This document shows positions 30,554-39,198 of a stretch of DNA of 64,000 nucleotides, piece after piece. Position 1 is the first letter of the stretch. The number at the start of each line of letters is the position of its first letter. The notes beneath the pieces were generated by a model, which searched no databases, was not told where the DNA came from, and was given only the letters and a program-made list of their open reading frames with translations. Source of the stretch: Phytophthora colocasiae (Eukaryota; Oomycota; Peronosporomycetes; Peronosporales; Peronosporaceae); contig JAGKQI010000021.1 of the NCBI GenBank assembly GCA_018806915.1, positions 310,001-374,000 on the forward strand, in the 5' to 3' direction. The position numbers were made by a program, and so were the translations under genes.

Positions 30554-31861
30554 TTAGCTGAAATAACTAAGCGTGGGAATAGATCGAGTGATCTGACTAG
30601 CCACAGCACGTGCCATCTGAATGTCGGGACCTAGCATACTGGCGATGTCATAGTACCGTTCGATGCTCTCACGAATACTAGTACCGCCACCCTCTCCGAG
30701 AGATGCCAGGATCCTAAAAATCTTCTGTCTCTTGATAGGTTCTTGGAAGCACGGAAGGGTAATGTCTGCCCCGGCACGAGCACTTGATGACTGGTCGAGT
30801 ACAGTCCTAATCACTGCAAACGCTTCGCTTGGATTAGAAATAGTCATCGAGTTGATGGCACCTTCGTTCTCAGTCGGATCGATCACCCAAAAAAACTCCC
30901 AATGGTTCACAAAGTCGGTCAAGAGTGCCATCACGGGTCTAGCAGTCATGATATCCAGCGCTAACAGTTCTGACACAGCCTGATGAGTGAAGCGTGACTC
31001 CACCTTTACCTTCACTTCGATAATCAATCTCACACCAGGCAGAAATTTCAATTCGTGCGGGTATTTCAAGACCTGATCACTCAGTATGATGAGGTCCGTG
31101 CGTCCACTAAGTTTTATGTTGTGCCCTGGTACGTCAACCGAAAGAATGTCTTCCCCTTTTTCAACACCGTACACACAAAGCTTGTTCTTTTTGAGCACAT
31201 CACGGAGGTTGACTTCCACGTACTCGCGGTATCCTTCACAATTCTGTTCCTCGGTGAGCTTAATATTCCGACCACGATCATCGACAACGTATTGCCACGC
31301 GTACGGATCAATATGTTTCTCAGTCTTGAATTCAGTCGCGCGGGAAGCTACCACCCGAACATGCAAATCGTCCAAAAGACTTGAGCTGGCGCTCGAGTGG
31401 CAAACCTTGCGTTTACCAAGCACAGTTTTTTCAAGTTTGTCGTTAAGTTTCTGAAAATTTTCGACGAGTATGTCCATCCGGGATGCCTCACTCACTGAAC
31501 CACCACCCTCCTCCGGAACCACCACCAGCACGTTCACAGGGCCTCTACCTTCTGCTTCTTCTTCTTCATCCACTCCGCCGACATCCTGATCCGACAAACC
31601 CACACACCGTAGCTTCGGTCGCGCCGCATCCAACAGCTTTAAGCCAGTGGTGTCCTCTACGCCCTTCTTCACGTCTGCCTCCGTCAGCCACGCGCCGTCC
31701 TTCTTCGCCAGGAAGAGCTCCATCTCGTCGGCATCACACGTGATCTTTGACTTCTCCGCCTTGATTGCCTTCTTCAATTCGTACACCGAAGCATCTTCAG
31801 CGATGTCCACCTCGAACGCGCTGCCCGCCGCACCAACGATCGCACAGAAAAGCTTCACCAT
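30554..31861 (-). CDS. Crinkler (CRN) family effector
   Basis: From MVKLFCAIVG (ATG at 31861) the ORF gives 435 residues and is intact. A ubiquitin-like N-terminal fold carries the LFLAK motif (residues 49-53, MELFLAKKDGAWL); a DWL-like region follows. The HVLVVVP-type motif (VLVVVPEEGG, about 111-120) marks the end of the translocation module. The C-terminal part has GRTDLIILSD and GVRLIIEVKVK, a pattern compatible with a PD-(D/E)xK nuclease-like fold. In the family, CRN N-termini deliver C-terminal domains into host cells, often to the nucleus. I chose 31861 because upstream codons do not resemble CRN N-termini. No N-terminal hydrophobic signal peptide is obvious beyond LFCAIVGAAGSAF, as in many CRNs. 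It is flanked on both sides by transposon relics. Confidence 0.9.
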   Translation of the reverse strand: MVKLFCAIVGAAGSAFEVDIAEDASVYELKKAIKAEKSKITCDADEMELFLAKKDGAWLTEADVKKGVEDTTGLKLLDAARPKLRCVGLSDQDVGGVDEEEEAEGRGPVNVLVVVPEEGGGSVSEASRMDILVENFQKLNDKLEKTVLGKRKVCHSSASSSLLDDLHVRVVASRATEFKTEKHIDPYAWQYVVDDRGRNIKLTEEQNCEGYREYVEVNLRDVLKKNKLCVYGVEKGEDILSVDVPGHNIKLSGRTDLIILSDQVLKYPHELKFLPGVRLIIEVKVKVESRFTHQAVSELLALDIMTARPVMALLTDFVNHWEFFWVIDPTENEGAINSMTISNPSEAFAVIRTVLDQSSSARAGADITLPCFQEPIKRQKIFRILASLGEGGGTSIRESIERYYDIASMLGPDIQMARAVASQITRSIPTLSYFS

Positions 31862-31933
31862 CGTTCCTCGAGCCGGCGGATTCTGGAATAAAAGCAGAGC
31901 GTATTTAAGCAGAGATGAATGATTTTCAACCAA

Positions 31934-32561
31934 TGATGAGACGCTGCCTGCACCCGTTATCCGGATCTGTGTATATTTATAACATCTTAGACAGATATAT
32001 CAAGTACGGGGGTTCAGCTTCGACAGAATGGCGCTCGTCGAGATGGTCGTCACTAGCTGCAAGGACATTCCTCGTCGACCTCTGAAGATGAAAGACGTCG
32101 CATACTCTGACTCCGTCGAGTGCCATAATGTTGAGCTGCTTTTACTATCGTTTTCTGCTTGAGGAACTGTTCTCGATTCTGTGCACGTTGAAGAAGCGAT
32201 ACTCTCGTTGGTTGCAGTGAAGCAGTGCAGCGTGTACTTCCTCGCAGCTACATCCACGCTAGCATCATCATCTCATCCCAACGATTTTTTTCAGATGCTC
32301 ACTGCTTGTTGCCTCAGGTGCATGATGAGCGGCGGTTCAGGCGCGAGCAGATTGCATTTTTCATTACGCTGATATGGAATCTCTATAATGTTATTAAAGT
32401 CACAAAGCGTTGACATTGACGATTTGTTTAAAGAAGAAACCTGTATAAAAAAGTAACCGGATCAAACCGGATTTTAAGTTTACAACCGGTTGTGTGAAAA
32501 AGGGCAAACCGATTGTAACCATATTACATTTTATTCTCTCGGTGAGGGGCGGGTACTACAA
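31934..32561. other. intergenic, CRN upstream region
   Basis: Contains the CRN promoter: on the minus strand AAATCATTCATCT lies about 55-60 bp before the ATG and resembles an oomycete initiator. No other gene was recognised. Confidence 0.4.
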
Positions 32562-32600
32562 TTATCCGGCGAGTATTTCTCAAAACCAGGACCATATAGG

Positions 32601-32668
32601 CAGACCGTCCCGAAACCAGTACCCGTCCCAAAAGCAGTACCTGTCCCAAAAGCAGTACCACGCGTCCC
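32601..32668. repeat. left TIR core of the MULE with an internal 18-bp duplication
   Basis: 32601-32640 is a perfect inverted match of 34631-34670. It is followed by an extra ctgtcccaaaagcagtac unit (32641-32658) absent from the right TIR, after which homology to the right side resumes (cacgcgtcc). Confidence 0.85.
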
Positions 32669-32755
32669 AGCAATCTTATCACGCCTGTACCAAACTGTCA
32701 GCTACGGTAAAGTACATGTACGACAGCACGCCTACTCATTCACAACCTCTTTGCC

Positions 32756-34036
32756 TTGGACACGTGCACTCCTATCCCCATCACGAAGACCTTACGAAGC
32801 CAAGCTACTATGACATCCCCGAGTCTAGCACAACTAGATCTATTGGCGCTTCATGGGACGTCCACATTAGAAGTAGGGATGCCATTCAGTTCTTGGTCGA
32901 CTGCTACAGCATTTTTGCAGGACTACACCTGCAACAGAAACTCACACTGCGTAGTGACAAGCAGTGGGAAGTTGAAGAAATACAGGTGTGATCAACATGG
33001 AAGTTCGAGTTACCGTCCGCATCAAGAGCGACAAGTCACGTCACCTTTTCGTCTCAGCAATAAACGACAAACATCTCGACACCTGCATGTCGGTGGCGAA
33101 GCCAACAACGAGACAGCTTGCTTCTCTTGTCCAGTTTACGATCGGCTGTCATCGCGGACAGGAACGTTAAACGGAAAGCGCTAACAGCGCTAGTTCAAGC
33201 TCGCGATGGCGTATCACTTCAGCGAAACCGTTCAAAATTGTATCGAGCCAAGGAGCATGTGATCAACAGTGTTGATGGAGAATGGACAACTTCTTTCCGT
33301 CGCCTACCGTTCAAGCTAGCTGACGTACGTGTCTCGAATCCCGGATCGTCGGTGCATTTAGAAGTTGATCAACACCAACGTTTTTTTACGCGGTTTTTTT
33401 GCTTTTGGGGCGAATATGTCGGGGCAAAAACACATTTTACCGCTGCTTGGGTTTGACGGTGCCCATTCCAAGCACTCAAAGCACAACGGCGTCATATTGT
33501 CACTTCTTGGCCGCGACGGGAACAACCACAACGTCACTTTAGCCACGGCTTTAGTAAATGTCGAAAACGAGGACAATATTTTGTGGTTTCTGCAACGAAG
33601 TTTTGAAGCTGGAATTGTGCTATCGGATAGAGCACTGGTTTGCGATGGTAAAATCATTGGGGCTGTGAAGCACTTTCGCGATTTCACGGGAGTGAAGATT
33701 AATTTACGCTTTTGTACAGTCCATTTATTGCGAAATATGAAGAAAAAATTCAAGCTAGGCGGGCAAGCCTTTGAGAATGCAGTGTGGGCCGTACAAGCTG
33801 CTGACAGTCATGAAGAGTACACGAAAGCTCTAGACTATATTCTTTCGAACTACGGAACGCCTGTTACTGAATACATCATAGACATTGGACCTGGCGTTTG
33901 GACTGTACATGCAAACATGAAAGTGTACGTACCACCGGAAAATTCGCTTACTTGTGGTCAATTTTCTGTGGTGAATGATCATGACAATAATGAATCAGTG
34001 TTCACAATGTGTAGCGTGTACATGTGCTACATTTAA
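32756..34036 (+). pseudogene. MULE transposase, frameshifted
   Basis: The N-terminal region recalls the zinc-binding domain of MULE/FAR1 proteins (STATAFLQDYTCNRNSH ... LKKYRC), followed by ISAINDKHLDTC-like sequence in another frame. The MULE catalytic core at 33365-34036 shows GFDGAHSKHSKHNGV, then ATALVNVENEDNILWFLQ, an SDRALVCDGK box and FCTVHLLRNMKKKF, as in the PF10551 family. A frameshift lies in the T-rich runs near 33380-33400 and at least one more near 33000. The third acidic residue region is uncertain. Inactive as it stands. Confidence 0.78.
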
Positions 34037-34674
34037 CCAAGTTTGAGTGGCATGTAGGCATCTATTTGTCGCATTGCGTGACCGGGCGCAGGAAGAACGT
34101 TGCTTTAAAGCGTTCCACCCTGCCTATCTCGTCTCCAATTACGAAAAGGTTTACTTAGAGAAAGGTATTGCTCTTCCTGTGCGTGATACACCCAAGCCTC
34201 GTTGAGGTGAAACCCTCACCGTACTACAAACAAGCAGGACGTCGCGTAGAGTATGTTCGGATAGTGGCCATTACAGACGCACTTGCCGCCGACATGGAAA
34301 TGATAGCGATGATGTCAATGCTGATCTCATCGCATCGGTGTTCCTCTTGCAATCGATCGTCTACGTTCGTGATGGTGGTCACGTCCACCAACTCCCTGTT
34401 GTCCTCCGAAATATCGATCTCTTCGAACGTACTGGTATCCTCCGTCCACACACACTAACGTAAAACTCTGGGATTCTCGGAACATTGATCACATCCGCCG
34501 TCTCTCCAGGCTTGGCCAAGATCATCTACACTGCCTCTGCAGCGTTCACCCCTGCCACCTCAGTGGTCTCCTCGCCTACTCGTCCACGATGGCAGTGACA
34601 ACATTTGTTGTCCAACGACAGGACGCGTGTGTACTGCTTTTGGGACGGGTACTGGTTTCGGGACGGTCTGTGTA

Positions 34675-34975
34675 CAGATGAGGGCGTGGTTAGTGAACGG
34701 GCATCAAATTATAACCCATCCAAATTGGATTCCAGATGAGGTCGCAATCAGGACCACTGACATTGTTAGGTACCACTAAAGGAGTACGCTGGCGTTTGAA
34801 TAACCCTCGGCGGGAAATTTGAAATTGGCCATGCGAACCCAGATCAGTGACATTCTAGCCTCCGATTAGTGTCAATGAATATCTGAATTGACCACTCCTC
34901 CAGATGTTATGGTTCTCTGATAGGCTATTTCCACCTGAGACTTAGTACATATCAGGTGTTCACTAACCACGCCCT
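34675..34975. mobile_element. MITE nested in the right TIR of the MULE
   Basis: A 301-bp AT-moderate element. The perfect 18-bp inverted repeat AGGGCGTGGTTAGTGAAC lies at 34681-34698 and, complemented, at 34958-34975. It is flanked by GGTCTGTGTA (34665-34674) and GGTCTGTATA (34976-34985), an imperfect 10-bp target duplication. It contains no ORF. The left end has six extra bases (cagatg) outside the inverted repeat. Confidence 0.78.
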
Positions 34976-35083
34976 GGTCTGTATATGGTACTGGTTTTGA
35001 CTCTTATCCGGCCATCATGCTTATGCCATATGATAGGCTAAAGCAGGTCTTCAGGTTTCTTGCTAGTCAAGCATAACGAAGTC

Positions 35084-37075
35084 ATGGAGCACGTGCTGGG
35101 AGACTTGGACGGCAAAACGGACGTACTACGCTTCGTGGTGGGCTTTCTGTCCTTCCGGGACTGGCAAGCCCTGTCTTCTTGCAGTCACTCCTTAGCGTCC
35201 TCAGATCTACGCCGCTTTGTGCTCTCCCAGAGCGTTCTACGTATCCCTCCCCCACCGATGGCCAAAGGCCCCAACAATTTGGACGAACTACCCACTGCCA
35301 GCTACTATGCCGACAGCTTCCTCCTTAATATGAAGCCTGATATGCTTCGATGTATTACGACCATCAAAGTTCCACGTACGGGTATGCATCTACTCAGTCT
35401 GTTGCGCGCTCTACCTGCTCTCCACTCGCTCCGGTTCTGGGACTACCCGTACTGGACACCCGAAGACGAAGAACCTGAAGATGAAGAACCTGCTATCAAT
35501 GTAGCTGCTGTACTACAGCTACTACCTACTCTACAAGAACTTAACGTCTCCGATGCAGATATTACCCTATCGGAACTCTTGGATATGACTGTATCCCAAG
35601 AGATTCGCCCAACCGGGTGGCATCTGAGAGCTTTAGATCTATCAGAAACGGATGTAGTAGATCTAGCACCGTTGGTGGTTCTACCTCACTTGGCTTCATT
35701 GAGTGTCCGACGCACGAATGTTGCAACGTTAGCAGTGTTGGAGGCTCTCCCGGAACTTCATGTGCTAGACGTGTCGGAGACGAGAGTTGTCGAGTTCAGC
35801 GCTCTACGAGCACTACCTCAGTTGGAAACATTGGATATGAGCAAGAACTGGGTCACGACGGACCTCGCAGTGCTGCAGCATCTAACAGCGTTGAGGTCGC
35901 TTAAAGTCACCAACATCGGCGCGTCAGACGCTCTCGAACTGAAGTTGAATTGCCCCGAGCTTGAGATTCTACACTTGCAGAATACGAGGCTTACGGACCT
36001 CGAGTTCGTGCGAGACGTGCCTAATCTGACGTACTTGGATATCCGGTGGACTCATGTGGGGGATCGGCGGCCATTAGCTGTGTTAACGTCGCTGGAGCAA
36101 TTGCTGGTAGATACACGGGAACGAGGCGGACCTGAAGCTCAAGAGACTGTACTTACAGCTAATTACGAGTGGTTGGGTAGTCTACACAAGCTCAAGAAGC
36201 TGAGGATGTACAAGCACAACTACCAGGACGATATCGCCGATGTACTACAAGAAGACGTGGAGGAGAGAGGAGCGACTGTCGTTTCGACCAGAGGACTGAC
36301 GATCCCAATGGCTCATCGTGTTCCAAGCCCCTTCCTTCGATACGTGAGCACACAAGGTGCATTAACATCCCTAGAACTGCCACCACTCACGGACTACTCA
36401 CCGCTGACGTTGATGTCGTCTACACTACATCATTTACGACTGCAACAGTGGTGTGCAGATGATCTGGCTCAAATTGCAGCACTTGGAGAGATGCCAGCTC
36501 TTACGAGACTCTCAATGTCGCTACCACCTACTGCTCAGATCATGGACTTACTCCCTCTGGAGGGATTCGTACAGCTTACGCAGCTTGAATTACTGGACGT
36601 TTTGTTTGAAGACCTGACTCCTCTCGGGGCACTGATCAATTTAGAGAAACTAGTGCTATCCCTACCGGATCGAGGGAAGCGACAGCTCGCGCGTCGCCAT
36701 AAGGACCATCAGACGACGTTCGACTTCTTGGTGCAGCTCAAGAAGCTGGAAGAGCTTTCACTAGTCGGTCGAGTGGACTTCAAAGACGCCACTTTGCTGT
36801 CTGGGATGTACAAGATGCGTCGGTTATGGCTGAACGCGACGAAAGTGGAAGATGCAGCTCCTCTGGCCACTTTAACACGTCTGGAAGTGCTTGATCTGGG
36901 TCTGACACCGTTAACCACAGTGGAAGGGATCCCAAAACTGCTGGAGCTACAGTCCATTTGGATTCCTGAAGCTGTGGACTGCAAACCGCTTCGTGACGCG
37001 ACGACATTCCCTCGACTGCAGTCCATTTGGCACCCTGACGACTACAACTGTCTATGGACGGATCATAAATTTTGA
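35084..37075 (+). CDS. F-box-like leucine-rich repeat protein
   Basis: 663 residues from MEHVLGDLDGKTDV. I prefer this ATG because the duplicate copy at 14866 starts at the same place. An N-terminal helix-rich segment (LRFVVGFLSFRDWQALSSCSHSL) resembles an F-box. It is followed by about 18 leucine-rich repeats of irregular length (LQELNVSDADIT, LRALDLSETDVVDLAPL, LETLDMSKNWVTT, LEVLDLGLTPLTTVEG). There is no signal peptide or membrane segment, so it is probably cytosolic. An F-box/LRR protein would recruit substrates to an SCF ubiquitin ligase, but the F-box call is tentative. A MULE lies about 70 bp upstream of the ATG and may alter expression. Confidence 0.82.
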   Translation: MEHVLGDLDGKTDVLRFVVGFLSFRDWQALSSCSHSLASSDLRRFVLSQSVLRIPPPPMAKGPNNLDELPTASYYADSFLLNMKPDMLRCITTIKVPRTGMHLLSLLRALPALHSLRFWDYPYWTPEDEEPEDEEPAINVAAVLQLLPTLQELNVSDADITLSELLDMTVSQEIRPTGWHLRALDLSETDVVDLAPLVVLPHLASLSVRRTNVATLAVLEALPELHVLDVSETRVVEFSALRALPQLETLDMSKNWVTTDLAVLQHLTALRSLKVTNIGASDALELKLNCPELEILHLQNTRLTDLEFVRDVPNLTYLDIRWTHVGDRRPLAVLTSLEQLLVDTRERGGPEAQETVLTANYEWLGSLHKLKKLRMYKHNYQDDIADVLQEDVEERGATVVSTRGLTIPMAHRVPSPFLRYVSTQGALTSLELPPLTDYSPLTLMSSTLHHLRLQQWCADDLAQIAALGEMPALTRLSMSLPPTAQIMDLLPLEGFVQLTQLELLDVLFEDLTPLGALINLEKLVLSLPDRGKRQLARRHKDHQTTFDFLVQLKKLEELSLVGRVDFKDATLLSGMYKMRRLWLNATKVEDAAPLATLTRLEVLDLGLTPLTTVEGIPKLLELQSIWIPEAVDCKPLRDATTFPRLQSIWHPDDYNCLWTDHKF

Positions 37076-37294
37076 GGGAGTGATAACATTGCCAAGTTTT
37101 AAAGTCCATTGTTGTCGCCATTTCCAGATCACTGAGCTGTTTAACACGAGGTAATGGCAGCAGAGGTAGTACGATACTACCCATTGATGACTCGAGCTGA
37201 CCTCTGCTTGGCGAATGGGTTCATGCTTGAGAAGATGAATAGGAAGTCAACAGACTCGACGTTCCTCGTCCTGCACTTGTGAATTTCTCCGGTC

Positions 37295-38692
37295 GTGAGC
37301 ACCTGCTGCATTGGAACAGCAATGAACCAGCTCATGAAGCGCCGTGTCTCCAGACTTCATCCTTGGACTGGAACCTGTCGACCCGTTCTACCATGGAGAC
37401 GTTCGACACGTCATCTCCCGTCCAAGTTGAGCCGCAGACTGTTGATTGAGCCTCGCAAAGTACAACTTGATGAACCTTCGACCATTGAAATGACACCAAA
37501 AATTGACGATACTCTACACTTCTCCTTCTCCGGTGGTGGATGGCTCATGGTCTACATGTATGGCGTATGCAAGGCTCTACGAGAGCTGAAAGCGGATGAG
37601 AACGCGAAGTTCATTGGCACTTCTGCCGGTTGCCTCTCCATCGTGTCGCTTGTCCTTAATTCGGACTTTGACGCGATCTGCGAGTCCGTGGTGAATGACT
37701 ACGTGCCAGCAGCTCGTTCTACTTGGAAAGGTCCGTTCAAGATGCGCGACTACCTCATCGACGCTGTCACTCGCCATGGAAACATCCACGATATGGACAA
37801 ATTGCACGGGAAAGTCACCGTCGTGTACACATCGCTATCGTCTTGGGTTACCCGTCGCGTTTCGACCTTTAAGAACCCAGTACATCTCCTTCAGACGATG
37901 ATCGCGTCGTGTTGTGCTACACCGTTGGTTGGATGGCCCTTTGAACATGAAGGAGAATACGTCATTGACGGTGGACTACTGGACAACCAGCCGTTGTTTC
38001 AAGACGTTCGTACGATCACAGTCACGCCCAATGTCTTCTCGAACGCCGACATTCGTCCGTCGAGGTATGTTCCTCCCTGGTGGTCCATGTACCCTCCGTC
38101 TGAACGGGAGATGCAGTGGCTCTTTGAATTGGGATACGAAGACGGTTTGAACTGGTGCAAACGTCAAGGTTTACCCGGTTCCGAAAGTATCGTCGTCCCT
38201 ACTAAAGCTGCAGAGTATGACGGGGAATGGAAGACGGTTATTGGACAAGTAGTGGGGTACCGGTCGATTGAAGACTTGGTGTTGACTACTGCAGATGTCC
38301 TGTTACTGTCGGAGGAATCGATCACGTGCAATGTCGTCCGAATGGAACTGTTGCTGTGGAAAATAGCAGCGATGGTCTCTGTTATACTGGACCACGTGAC
38401 TGTCGTCTGGAGTTTGTTGGCTGGTTGGATGTTGCTGGCGTTGGTGCTATTAGAGCAGCACTGTACGGTGGAGTTTGTTCTACTGCTTGGAGGTCATTTA
38501 ACGCTTGCGGTTGTGAAGATCAAGAACGGCTGCAGTCAAGTCCAGTCGTCCGACAAGTGGCGTTTGCTCCAGAGAGCGGTCATTGCAACGGAGAAGCGAA
38601 TGACCACCGGTAAACACGGACCTACTCCTCAAGAGCACGAACTACTGAAAGAACACTCATACGTCTACAGACTCGGTAGTTTCTTGGTGTAG
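37295..38692 (+). CDS. patatin-like phospholipase with C-terminal membrane segments
   Basis: A 465-residue ORF. The patatin catalytic set is complete: oxyanion-hole glycines GGGW (residues 80-82), nucleophile elbow GTSAG (Ser110) and Asp225 in DGGLLDNQP. The family are Ser-Asp dyad lipid acyl hydrolases acting on membrane phospholipids or triacylglycerol. Hydrophobic stretches near 350-420 (IAAMVSVILDHVTVVWSLLAGWMLLALVLL; VEFVLLLGGHLTLAVV) suggest membrane anchoring. The first ~65 residues look unlike the rest and could be read from a wrong start; ATGs at 37322 or later are possible. It lies 219 bp downstream of the LRR gene, same strand. Confidence 0.85.
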   Translation: MSTCCIGTAMNQLMKRRVSRLHPWTGTCRPVLPWRRSTRHLPSKLSRRLLIEPRKVQLDEPSTIEMTPKIDDTLHFSFSGGGWLMVYMYGVCKALRELKADENAKFIGTSAGCLSIVSLVLNSDFDAICESVVNDYVPAARSTWKGPFKMRDYLIDAVTRHGNIHDMDKLHGKVTVVYTSLSSWVTRRVSTFKNPVHLLQTMIASCCATPLVGWPFEHEGEYVIDGGLLDNQPLFQDVRTITVTPNVFSNADIRPSRYVPPWWSMYPPSEREMQWLFELGYEDGLNWCKRQGLPGSESIVVPTKAAEYDGEWKTVIGQVVGYRSIEDLVLTTADVLLLSEESITCNVVRMELLLWKIAAMVSVILDHVTVVWSLLAGWMLLALVLLEQHCTVEFVLLLGGHLTLAVVKIKNGCSQVQSSDKWRLLQRAVIATEKRMTTGKHGPTPQEHELLKEHSYVYRLGSFLV

Positions 38693-39198
38693 GTGGTCGT
38701 TATTAGTTGAGGGCCATGTGGCGCTCGTACGCGATACTCTTCAGCCTGCTCGTGTAATACATTACGCAACGTCAAGTTTTAGCTTTGGATGTGCGTCTTG
38801 CAAGGTAGAAGCGACCAACCTGCATCTTCCATTAAGGACTTCGCAGCCATGAACGTCCTCAGACTCGTGCGTACTGAGCTTCCCGACGATGAAGATTGAA
38901 TGGAGAAGAGTGGAGCTGCATGGTCAACAACTTGAGCTGCATGCAGTGAGCACGTCATGCTGTCGCCGACACATTCTCAACCATATGTTATATGTTTTAT
39001 ATAATACATATTCCGAACATTTTTTATAAATAGTTTATCAGAGGTGAAGTCCAGTAATCTTGTTTACAGTAAGCCAATATAACAACAATCGATAACATCA
39101 TACCTCTGTATGTTCATATAACGATATTACACCATTCTTTCGCGATTTGCGCCAACAATGTTGATCGGCTGTTACGCGTTCTCCGACTCTTTGTAGCG
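38693..39198. other. intergenic spacer
   Basis: Lies between the lipase and PX-sphingomyelinase genes. An AT-rich stretch (38975-39030) and a CATTCTTTCGCGATTTG string about 60 bp before the next ORF might act as the core promoter. No gene seen. Confidence 0.4.

Larger units (their letters stand above)
32571..35003 (+). mobile_element. Mutator-like element (MULE) in the LRR gene promoter
   Basis: A perfect 9-bp target duplication TTATCCGGC flanks the element (32562-32570 and 35004-35012). Terminal inverted repeats begin GAGT and include a perfect 40-bp match between 32601-32640 and 34631-34670. The outer right TIR is separated from the inner part by a nested MITE (34675-34975). The truncated LRR copy near 14935 carries the unoccupied site (TTATCCAGC). 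The transposase inside is frameshifted. Confidence 0.88.
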
